A stretch of DNA of 64,000 bases from Rikenellaceae bacterium. GTDB lineage: Bacteria > Bacteroidota > Bacteroidia > Bacteroidales > Rikenellaceae. Position numbers and translations under genes: made by a program. Under the pieces are notes generated by a model. The model did not search any database. It was not told the DNA's origin and saw only the letters and a program-made list of their open reading frames with translations. The number at the start of each line of letters is the position of its first letter. Positions within the stretch are counted from its first letter, which is position 1. The stretch spans positions 62,001 to 126,000 of the forward strand of contig SUZE01000001.1 in NCBI GenBank assembly GCA_015060075.1. Reading direction: 5' to 3'. Positions 57,810-64,000 of this stretch are shown piece after piece.

Positions 57810-58811
57810 TTAAGGCACGATTACATTATTCAAAATCTCGGTGATGATATCCTCCGAAGTAATATTCTCCGCCTCTGCCTCGTAGGTCAAGCCGATACGG
57901 TGACGCAAAACATCGTGGCACACCGCACGAACATCCTCCGGAATAACATATCCACGGCGGCGGATAAAGGCGTAAGCGCGCGCTGCCTTTGCCAACGAGA
58001 TACTTGCACGCGGTGAGCCTCCATAGGCAATCAGCGACTGTAACTTTTCGAGGTTGTAGGCTGCCGGCTCACGAGTTGCGAAGATGATATCTACGATATA
58101 CTTCTCAATCTTCTCGTCCATATATACATCCTCAACCACCTTGCGAGCCTTCACAATATCCTCAGGGGTGATAACCCTATTTGGTTGTGGCATTCCCGCA
58201 CCCGAGAGATTCATACGAACAATATCGCGCTCCTCCTCACGCTTCGGATAGGAGATTTTCGCCTTCAACATAAAACGGTCTACCTGCGCCTCAGGCAACG
58301 GGTATGTACCCTCCTGCTCCAATGGGTTTTGGGTAGCCAACACGAGGAATGGCTCTGGTAACTTGTAGGTATTGTCACCAATAGTCACCTGTCGCTCCTG
58401 CATAGCCTCCAAGAGTGCCGACTGCACCTTTGCAGGGGAACGGTTAATCTCATCTGCCAACACAAAGTTCGCAAATACAGGTCCCTTCTTCACGGTGAAA
58501 TCTTCCGCCTTCTGCGAGTAAATCAGAGTACCCACAATATCGGCAGGGAGCAAATCAGGCGTAAACTGAATACGCGAGAAGTCGGCATCGACAGCCTTTG
58601 CCAAGGTTGTGATTGCCAAAGTCTTTGCCAAACCCGGCACACCCTCCAACAAGATGTGTCCGTTGGACAAAAGACCAATCAAAAGTGTATCGACAAGGTG
58701 CTGCTGACCGACAATCACCTTACCCATCTCTGTACGCAGAGTATCCACAAAGAGACTTTCGCGCTCGATGCGCTCATTCAACTCTTTGATGTTGATAATG
58801 TTATCACTCAT
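57810..58811 (-). CDS. moxR: MoxR family AAA+ ATPase
   Basis: The 333-residue ATPase has Walker A GVPGLAKTLAITTLA, Walker B FVLADEINRSPAKVQSALLEAMQE, the sensor ATQNPLEQEGTYPLPEAQVDRF and the C-terminal lid. MoxR proteins act as chaperones that mature VWA complexes. It leads the six-gene Bat locus and follows tdk by 59 nt on the same strand. Confidence 0.93.
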   Translation of the reverse strand: MSDNIINIKELNERIERESLFVDTLRTEMGKVIVGQQHLVDTLLIGLLSNGHILLEGVPGLAKTLAITTLAKAVDADFSRIQFTPDLLPADIVGTLIYSQKAEDFTVKKGPVFANFVLADEINRSPAKVQSALLEAMQERQVTIGDNTYKLPEPFLVLATQNPLEQEGTYPLPEAQVDRFMLKAKISYPKREEERDIVRMNLSGAGMPQPNRVITPEDIVKARKVVEDVYMDEKIEKYIVDIIFATREPAAYNLEKLQSLIAYGGSPRASISLAKAARAYAFIRRRGYVIPEDVRAVCHDVLRHRIGLTYEAEAENITSEDIITEILNNVIVP

Positions 58812-58870
58812 ATATCTTTTCGGTTAATTTTTGTCGTAATAACTTAACGCAATGTTTTCTCTTTTATTGC

Positions 58871-59449
58871 CTACTCCTCGCCTTGCTCCTTGCGCAGACG
58901 AAGGAAGCAGTGGCGGCATACAGGCTCGTAGGTATCCTTCTCGCCGAGCATAACGAGCTTCTCGCTCTTTGCCAAGCGGTGCGAATGTTGTGCAGGGTTG
59001 CCACAATGTACGCAGATGGCGTGTACCTTATCGACATACTCCGCAATAGCCATCAATGCAGGCATAGGACCGAATGGTTTGCCAAGGAAGTCCATATCCA
59101 GACCGGCAACGATAACACGCACACCTCGATTAGCCAACTCACGACAGACATCTATAATGCTGTCATCGAAGAACTGCGCCTCATCGACACCCACAACATC
59201 AACCTCCGAAGACATCAACAAAATCTGCTGTGGCGACTCTACGGGTGTAGAGCGAATCGAAGAGTGGTTGTGCGAAACCACCTCGTCCTCCGAATAGCGC
59301 ACATCAATCTGTGGCTTAAAAATCTCAACGCGCTGATGCGCAAACTCCGCACGGCGCAAGCGGCGAATCAACTCCTCGGTCTTGCCCGAAAACATCGAGC
59401 CACAAACAACCTCAATCCAACCTTTCTGTGTACAATTCTCTAAAAACAT
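58871..59449 (-). CDS. tdk: thymidine kinase
   Basis: Tdk phosphorylates thymidine to dTMP in salvage. The 192-residue type II enzyme has the P-loop [28 protein letters not shown], the lasso-loop region and two zinc Cys pairs (CVHCGNP and CRHCF). A TATTTTTG -7 element lies about 26 nt upstream of the ATG on the minus strand. It is the first gene left of the integrated element. Confidence 0.95.
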   Translation of the reverse strand: MFLENCTQKGWIEVVCGSMFSGKTEELIRRLRRAEFAHQRVEIFKPQIDVRYSEDEVVSHNHSSIRSTPVESPQQILLMSSEVDVVGVDEAQFFDDSIIDVCRELANRGVRVIVAGLDMDFLGKPFGPMPALMAIAEYVDKVHAICVHCGNPAQHSHRLAKSEKLVMLGEKDTYEPVCRHCFLRLRKEQGEE

Positions 59450-59596
59450 TGCTATACCTTTATTTATATTTTCTGCAAAAATAGCAAAAAGAACGGAACT
59501 GACGATGCGGAGCGAGCGAAAAAAGTAAATTTATTTACATTTTTCCGAGCCGCAAGGAGGAAAAACCCACGAAGTGGGATTAAAACGAAAAACGAA

Positions 59597-59718
59597 AAAC
59601 TTTCAGTTTAGTTGAACAAACAACCTATCTAACCGTTTCATTGTAAATTGGACTCGAACGGTCGCAGCAGTTGAGAGCAGACCGAAGAGATATGCGATAG
59701 GAGTTAAACTGAAAGTTT
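59597..59718. repeat. inverted repeat AAACTTTCAGTTTA
   Basis: AAACTTTCAGTTTA (59597-59610) and TAAACTGAAAGTTT (59705-59718) are perfect complements 94 bp apart. The enclosed sequence contains no ORF. They may be excisionase/integrase arm sites or a remnant of a small element. Confidence 0.6.
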
Positions 59719-59866
59719 CGAGAATAGATTGAAAAGCAGTAGTCAAATTTATTTGAACTATTGATTTTTAATCTGTTATCGTAGTTGCGTAGCAACAACT
59801 ACTATCGCACAACTCGCAGACAAGTTTGCCGAGACGCCCCCGACTGACCGAGCCTCCGAGCGCAAC

Positions 59867-59897
59867 AAAAAAAGAGAATAGGCGACTATTCTCTTTT
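59867..59897 (-). terminator. terminator following the tRNA remnant
   Basis: On the minus strand GAGAATAG-tcgc-CTATTCTC is followed by seven T and preceded by AAAA. It comes directly after the tRNA-like 3' end and would have terminated that tRNA. Confidence 0.85.
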
Positions 59898-59918
59898 AGT
59901 TGCGGGAGGAGGATTTGA
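59897..59918 (-). pseudogene. tRNA 3'-end fragment, probable attachment site
   Basis: Minus-strand TCAAATCCTCCTCCCGCA plus A and CTA reads as the T-loop, T-stem 3' strand, acceptor 3' strand and discriminator of a tRNA without encoded CCA. Upstream on the minus strand the sequence (CAATAATGAGCAATAC) has no tRNA pairing, so only this fragment is left. This is the usual scar when an integrase inserts at a tRNA 3' end. The intact tRNA is then expected at the other end of the element, beyond 64000. Confidence 0.65.
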
Positions 59919-60075
59919 GTATTGCTCATTATTGGAGAATTGTCAAATCTCATTTTTCTGATATTCAGTATAATACAATTTTGCGATTTTCTCATATTAA
60001 ATATCTTTTGTCCCGAATCTGTCCCGGTAAGGCGTCAGTATTTAGGTAATACATAACGCCTTCCGGCAAAATGTA

Positions 60076-60450
60076 TTACATGGCATCGGCACTGACGGCA
60101 TCTTCTTCCACTCGGACAGTGCCCCCTTTACTATTCTCTATAACTCTTTGCTGGGACTCTATTGTTCGTTGTTGAGAACTAATAGTATCGACTAACTGCT
60201 GGATAGAATTAAAGACCTCTCTACTCATAGTAATAGTATCTGATGGGAGTTCGTCTGCACTCGCCTCTATAATCATAGAGGTATCATATTCTCCGGCATT
60301 TAATAGAAACTCTATTTTCTCGGAAGATAAATGCGATTTACCTTTAATTATTTGTGAAATGAAAGGTTGTCCTACGCCAAGAATCTTTGCTAACCCTTTT
60401 TGAGTTAATTTATTTTGCTTGATAAAAGCCTGTAAATCAATCTTATACAT
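60076..60450 (-). CDS. XRE-type helix-turn-helix regulator of the element
   Basis: From MYKIDLQAFIKQNKLTQ at 60450 the protein is 124 residues. The N-terminal helix-turn-helix (KGLAKILGVGQPFISQIIKGKSHLS) is of the XRE/Cro type. A helical, Gln-rich C-terminal part (IQQLVDTISSQQRTIESQQ) could form a coiled-coil dimer. It is divergent from the replication genes, as expected for a phage- or ICE-type repressor. The first eight codons of the track ORF are not needed. Role is inferred. Confidence 0.8.
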   Translation of the reverse strand: MYKIDLQAFIKQNKLTQKGLAKILGVGQPFISQIIKGKSHLSSEKIEFLLNAGEYDTSMIIEASADELPSDTITMSREVFNSIQQLVDTISSQQRTIESQQRVIENSKGGTVRVEEDAVSADAM

Positions 60451-60514
60451 AATACAATAAAAATTTAGACACAAAATATCACTAAATTATGTGCATATAT
60501 TAGCAATAATTTAC

Positions 60515-60522
60515 TATATTTG
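60515..60522 (+). promoter_or_regulatory. -7 element of the element's rightward genes
   Basis: TATATTTG fits TAnnTTTG, 70 nt before the first small ORF and between the divergent repressor and replication genes. An operator for the repressor is likely here, but no clear inverted repeat was found. Confidence 0.5.
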
Positions 60523-60592
60523 CATCGGCACTCACAAAGTAACAACAAGTTCGGAACAAATATACATAAAATTTACTATAAAATACAATACC

Positions 60593-60799
60593 ATGGGAGA
60601 GATTAAATTTACGGAATTTTGGAAAAGCCTCGATTTGATACAAAAAAATCAACTTCGAGTTCTTTTGTGTCAAAAAGTAGAATGCTCGCCAGCAACAGTT
60701 GATAAGTACGGCGTTGGATATAGAACTCCAAGTCCATACAAGAAGGTTAAAATATGCAATCTTGTACGAAAGCATTTCAATAAAAACATAACCTTCTAA
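60593..60799 (+). CDS. small protein of unknown function
   Basis: The 68-residue protein starts MGEIKFTEFWKSLDLIQ. It is basic at the C terminus (PYKKVKICNLVRKHFNKN) and may be DNA binding: CSPATVDKYGVGYRTP looks like a short recognition helix and turn. I do not recognise a family. The start was placed at 60593 rather than the track start 34 codons upstream, which crosses the promoter. Confidence 0.55.
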   Translation: MGEIKFTEFWKSLDLIQKNQLRVLLCQKVECSPATVDKYGVGYRTPSPYKKVKICNLVRKHFNKNITF

Positions 60800-60810
60800 T
60801 ACCTATATAT

Positions 60811-61005
60811 ATGTATGCTGATGTAGATAGTCGAGGTCGCTACTCGATAATGGATTTAACGCCTGACGAATTTGAGACTATTCGTAGGGCGATAAAGGCT
60901 TTTCGCAATGGAATGATGATGACACATACATTCACAGGCAAGGAGTCAGACAAACAGTATATCCGAGCGACTAATATACAACGCACACTCTCTGAACTTC
61001 CATAA
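60811..61005 (+). CDS. small protein of unknown function
   Basis: The 64-residue protein begins 11 nt after the previous gene. It has one likely helix (LTPDEFETIRRAIKAFR) and a polar tail; there is no recognised family. Its position between a small regulator-like gene and the primase suggests it belongs to the element's replication operon. Confidence 0.5.
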   Translation: MYADVDSRGRYSIMDLTPDEFETIRRAIKAFRNGMMMTHTFTGKESDKQYIRATNIQRTLSELP

Positions 61006-61010
61006 ATTTC

Positions 61011-61019
61011 GGGGGGGGG
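61011..61019 (+). other. run of nine G before the primase gene
   Basis: A homopolymer of nine G lies between the stop of the small gene and the primase ATG, 17 nt before it. It is in an otherwise A/T-rich leader. Such tracts are prone to slippage in replication and in sequencing. Confidence 0.8.
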
Positions 61020-61035
61020 ATTTTCCCTTATAGAT

Positions 61036-64000
61036 ATGATTTCACAAAATGTTATAGACAGAATCCAAGACCTAGATATTATCACGGTCATAGAGAATGA
61101 AGGTGTCCACCTCACAAAGAAAGGCGTGGACTACGAGTGTTGCTGTCCATTCCACGGCGAGAAAACACCTTCATTTAAGGTGTCAATCAAACGAAACAGA
61201 TATCACTGCTTTGGTTGCAATGCTGATGGCGACTCGATAAACTTCATTATGGAGACCAAGCATATGAAGTTCTACGAGGCGGTTGAGTACCTTGCAGACA
61301 AGTACGATATTCCATACGAGAAGGAAGAACCTTCTGCGGAAGAACGAGAACGAAGGTATCTCCATTCTCAACTTATGGAGATAAACCGTGTGGCGATAGA
61401 ATACTTCCGCTTATGCTATGAGCAAGCACCGGGAGCGAAAACATATGCAGAGGATAGATGGAAGGAGAATACCATCAACCTATTCCAAATTGGTTACGCT
61501 CCAGCAAGACCGGGACTGATTGAGTATTGTCAGAAAAAGGGATATAAGACCGATATCCTTCTAAAAGCAGGGTTAGTAAAGAAAAGCCAAAACGATGGAT
61601 CTCTTTACGAAACTTTTAGAGAGAGGTTGGTTTTCCCAATCCTCAATCGCACAGGAAACATTGTCGGTTTTACAGGTCGATACTTCGGTAAGAAGAAAGA
61701 CCTACCGAAATATCTCAACACGGAGGAAACAGAATTATTTTCAAAGAAGAGCATCTTGTTCGGACTCCACTTGGCACTTCGAGAGGCAAAGACAAAATCA
61801 ACGATAGTGTTAGTGGAGGGCAACCCAGATGTTGTTAGACTCCACGAAATAGGAGTTGGCAATGCAGTGGCACCGATGGGCACAGCATTGACAATTGAGC
61901 AAATAGGCATAATCAGCCAATATGCCAAGAATGTAATTATTGTTGGCGATACAGATAAAGCCGGAGTAACAGCAATTATCAAGAATGGTCAGGCTCTGCT
62001 CGAAGCTGGGCTCAATGTGCGACTGATGATTATTCCGGACAAGAGCAAAGACCCTGACGAGTATTTCAAAACACACCCAAGAGACTTTGATGATTGTCTT
62101 GCTCGACACACCCACGACTATATTCCGTGGATGTGCCAACGGCTGATGGCTGACAAGAATTCACAGACAGAGATTGCATCGACCATCACGGAGATAGCGG
62201 AGTTGCTGGCTCTTTGCCAAGACCAACGCACAGTTGATATGTATATTGAGCAGTTCTCAAAGTTATACAAGAATGCTCGTATATGGCAAGAAGAGTACTA
62301 CAAGGCAAAGAATAGTCGTGAGCGCAAACGAAATAAAGCAACAAATGAGGACTCGGAAGAAATGGCAAAAGAGTATGGCTTCTATGTCCGAGATAATTGT
62401 TACTATGGCTCTATTAGACGAGCAGACGACAAGCGTTGGTCTAATTTTATTTTGATACCAATCATTCATATCCGAGACGAGCGCAATGCCCGCCGTATCT
62501 TTTTGATGCGAAATATCAAAAAGCAAGAGGCAGTCATCAAATTCGCCCAAAGCGAGTTGGTTTCATTTGCCGACTTCAAGACTCGCATCGAGACAAAGGG
62601 TAATTATGTTTGGGAGGCATCGCAAGCAGAACTGACGCTATTGAAGAAATATCTCTATGATGATACGCCATCAGCAGACGAAATCAAGCAGCTCGGCTGG
62701 CAGAAACGATACGGCTTCTATGCTTGGGGCAACGGAGGTCTCGATGATGGACACTTCGAGAAAGCCGATGACTACGGCATTATAACAATGAAGGGGCAAA
62801 AGTTCTATTTGCCCGGCTGTTCCCGTGATACCCGTGACGACACACAGGGATATCAGCATCAACGCAAATTCGTGTATGCCGTAACAAACGACATATCTTT
62901 GATGGACTACTCGCAAATGCTGATACGCTCATTTGGCGATAACGCAAAGGTTGCATTATGCTTCCTCTTTGCGACACTCTTCAAAGATATTGTGGTGAGT
63001 GTTACGACCTCATTCCCAATTCTCAACTTATTTGGTCCGAAAGGAACAGGTAAGTCAGAACTTGGTCACTCGCTGACATCGTTCTTTATTCCAAATAATA
63101 TAGCACCGAACATCAACAACACCACAAAGGCTGCTCTGGCTGAGGCTGTCGCCGAGGTGTCTAATGCTGTCGTACATTTAGACGAGTACAAAAACTCTTT
63201 GGAAATCGAGAAGCGAGAGTTCTTGAAAGGATTATGGGACGGAGCTGGTCGCTCACGAATGAATATGGATAACGACAAGAAGAGAGAGACTACTGCTGTC
63301 GATTGCGGAGTGGTTATGTCCGGGCAAGAAATGCCAACAGCCGATATCGCTTTGTTCAATCGACTCGTATTCTTAACCTTCTCCAAGTCGGAATTTTCAG
63401 ACGAGGAGAAAAAGAACTACGAAGCTCTGAAAATTGTGGAGAAGCGAGGGCTGACACACCTAACCGGAGAGGTATTGAAACTTCGAGAAAAGTTCCGAGG
63501 CAATTTCAGATCTGCGTGGGATAATGTTATCACGGACTTATCAAACAATGTCCGTCAGCACGCAGTCGAAGACCGAACTCTTAAAAATTGGGCTACCATA
63601 CTCGCTGCGTTCCGATCTATTGAACCGTATATCTCAATGCCGTTCAATTATGGAGATATGCTCGCCATCTCAACAAAACTCTGCGTTGAGCAGAATAGCA
63701 AGACCAAGCAGAACAACGAATTGTCGGGCTTCTGGGAGATTGTCGATATTCTTGTTGCATCTAGTAAGATATGGATTGAAGCGGACTTCCGTATTAAAAT
63801 GGGTACGGGAACAGGAAAGAAGATATCGATACAGGAGTCAAGAACAGGATTGGAACTCGACTCTTCAAAGAGATACCTATATATCAACTTTGCGAGAATA
63901 TCCCAACTATACGCCAAAGAGGGTAAAGATTCTAATGGTAAGACTATACCAAGAGAAACACTAAAATACTACTTGGAGCACTCACCTGAATTTTGCGGTA
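61036..64000 (+). CDS. element primase-helicase fusion (3' end outside window)
   Basis: An open frame of 988 codons reaches the window edge, so the ORF track omits it; I checked the frame line by line. The N terminus has a CHC2 zinc finger (ECCCPFHGEKTPSF, YHCFGCNADGDS; ligands near residues 36-61) like DnaG. A TOPRIM domain follows (VLVEGNPDVV near 261, VGDTDKAG near 305). After a linker, the C-terminal part has a P-loop ATPase: NLFGPKGTGKSELGH (Lys673) and Walker B VVHLDEYKN (near 716), like superfamily 3 or DUF927-type helicases. It would prime and unwind element DNA. TOPRIM EGNPD replaces the usual EGYMD. The end is not seen. Confidence 0.85.
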   Translation, partial: MISQNVIDRIQDLDIITVIENEGVHLTKKGVDYECCCPFHGEKTPSFKVSIKRNRYHCFGCNADGDSINFIMETKHMKFYEAVEYLADKYDIPYEKEEPSAEERERRYLHSQLMEINRVAIEYFRLCYEQAPGAKTYAEDRWKENTINLFQIGYAPARPGLIEYCQKKGYKTDILLKAGLVKKSQNDGSLYETFRERLVFPILNRTGNIVGFTGRYFGKKKDLPKYLNTEETELFSKKSILFGLHLALREAKTKSTIVLVEGNPDVVRLHEIGVGNAVAPMGTALTIEQIGIISQYAKNVIIVGDTDKAGVTAIIKNGQALLEAGLNVRLMIIPDKSKDPDEYFKTHPRDFDDCLARHTHDYIPWMCQRLMADKNSQTEIASTITEIAELLALCQDQRTVDMYIEQFSKLYKNARIWQEEYYKAKNSRERKRNKATNEDSEEMAKEYGFYVRDNCYYGSIRRADDKRWSNFILIPIIHIRDERNARRIFLMRNIKKQEAVIKFAQSELVSFADFKTRIETKGNYVWEASQAELTLLKKYLYDDTPSADEIKQLGWQKRYGFYAWGNGGLDDGHFEKADDYGIITMKGQKFYLPGCSRDTRDDTQGYQHQRKFVYAVTNDISLMDYSQMLIRSFGDNAKVALCFLFATLFKDIVVSVTTSFPILNLFGPKGTGKSELGHSLTSFFIPNNIAPNINNTTKAALAEAVAEVSNAVVHLDEYKNSLEIEKREFLKGLWDGAGRSRMNMDNDKKRETTAVDCGVVMSGQEMPTADIALFNRLVFLTFSKSEFSDEEKKNYEALKIVEKRGLTHLTGEVLKLREKFRGNFRSAWDNVITDLSNNVRQHAVEDRTLKNWATILAAFRSIEPYISMPFNYGDMLAISTKLCVEQNSKTKQNNELSGFWEIVDILVASSKIWIEADFRIKMGTGTGKKISIQESRTGLELDSSKRYLYINFARISQLYAKEGKDSNGKTIPRETLKYYLEHSPEFCG

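Larger units (their letters stand above)
59450..60075. other. non-coding junction region between tdk and the element
   Basis: This stretch of 626 bp has no convincing gene; the 75-codon track ORF at 59768-59995 crosses a terminator and tRNA remnant and is rejected. It holds the tdk promoter (59476-59483), a 14-bp inverted repeat pair (59597-59610 and 59705-59718), a hairpin around 59775-59805 (GTAGTTG..CAACAACTAC), the tRNA-type terminator and the tRNA 3' fragment. Confidence 0.6.

Noticed and set aside
59640-59700. tRNA-like GGACTCGAACGGTCG
   Set aside because: Resembles a T-loop on the minus strand, but the adjoining stems do not pair and no acceptor or anticodon stem can be built.
59768-59995. 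75-codon minus-strand ORF at the element junction
   Set aside because: Reads through the tRNA fragment and terminator hairpin; not a plausible protein.

Overview
The window is a stretch of Bacteroidales chromosome, most likely from the Rikenellaceae (Alistipes-like). Four things point there. Promoters are of the Bacteroidetes type (TTTG, about 20 bp, then TAnnTTTG). There are no Shine-Dalgarno leaders. The markers include a Bat aerotolerance locus, TamL, DUF3078, BACON and EF-G2-type proteins. A tryptophanase has tryptophan-type active-site residues, and indole production is common in Alistipes. Genus is uncertain. All calls come from reading the sequence and the supplied translations; no database search was run.

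Layout. 1-5.7 kb: leftward genes, namely a truncated GH106-like glycoside hydrolase, a SPOR protein, a LEA-like lipoprotein, MenG, a LolC/E-type permease and guanine deaminase. 5.8-13.2 kb: rightward genes, namely a YugP-type zinc protease, alkaline phosphatase, a PAP2 phosphatase, LysS, TpiA and QueA. 13.3-19.4 kb: leftward genes, namely an NSS transporter, FolB, TyrS, DnaX and an acyltransferase. 19.7-28.5 kb: mixed, with a ClpB lacking its N domain, a C_GCAxxG_C_C protein, RidA, TsaE, an AraC regulator, a GT2 glycosyltransferase, a C-terminal processing protease and a DUF3078 protein. 28.6-37 kb: Fhs, Nfo, TnaA, RlmN, TonB, HflX and Upp. 37-41.3 kb: an accessory island in which two close paralogues of a four-helix-bundle-suffix protein flank a BACON lipoprotein, surrounded by unusual repeats. 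41.4-53.1 kb: an EF-G2-like factor, dprA-tatD-ansA, a hydrolase, then dapF-tamL-dxs. 53.1-59.4 kb: leftward tdk and a six-gene MoxR/Bat locus. 59.9-64 kb: the left junction of an integrated element, marked by a stranded tRNA 3' end with its terminator, followed by a repressor, two small proteins and a primase-helicase that runs off the window.

The genes are mostly housekeeping. The most unusual material is in the spacers. (1) A family of roughly 120-bp imperfect palindromes (called LPR here) has a conserved apex (CATAC...GTATG) with compensatory changes. Most copies start on the second base of a TAA stop codon, and all are in the same strand orientation. (2) Short tandem arrays with strict 7-bp or 9-bp periods (ATTCTGC, GCCATTA, AATTCTT, TTTTCCG, GGGGTACTA and others) abut gene ends and sometimes supply the last or first codons. 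(3) Arrays of about 25-bp mini-hairpins with variable stems and conserved flanks bracket one four-helix-bundle gene as direct and inverted repeats, suggesting a cassette-like element. These three repeat systems are the best candidates for undescribed biology here.
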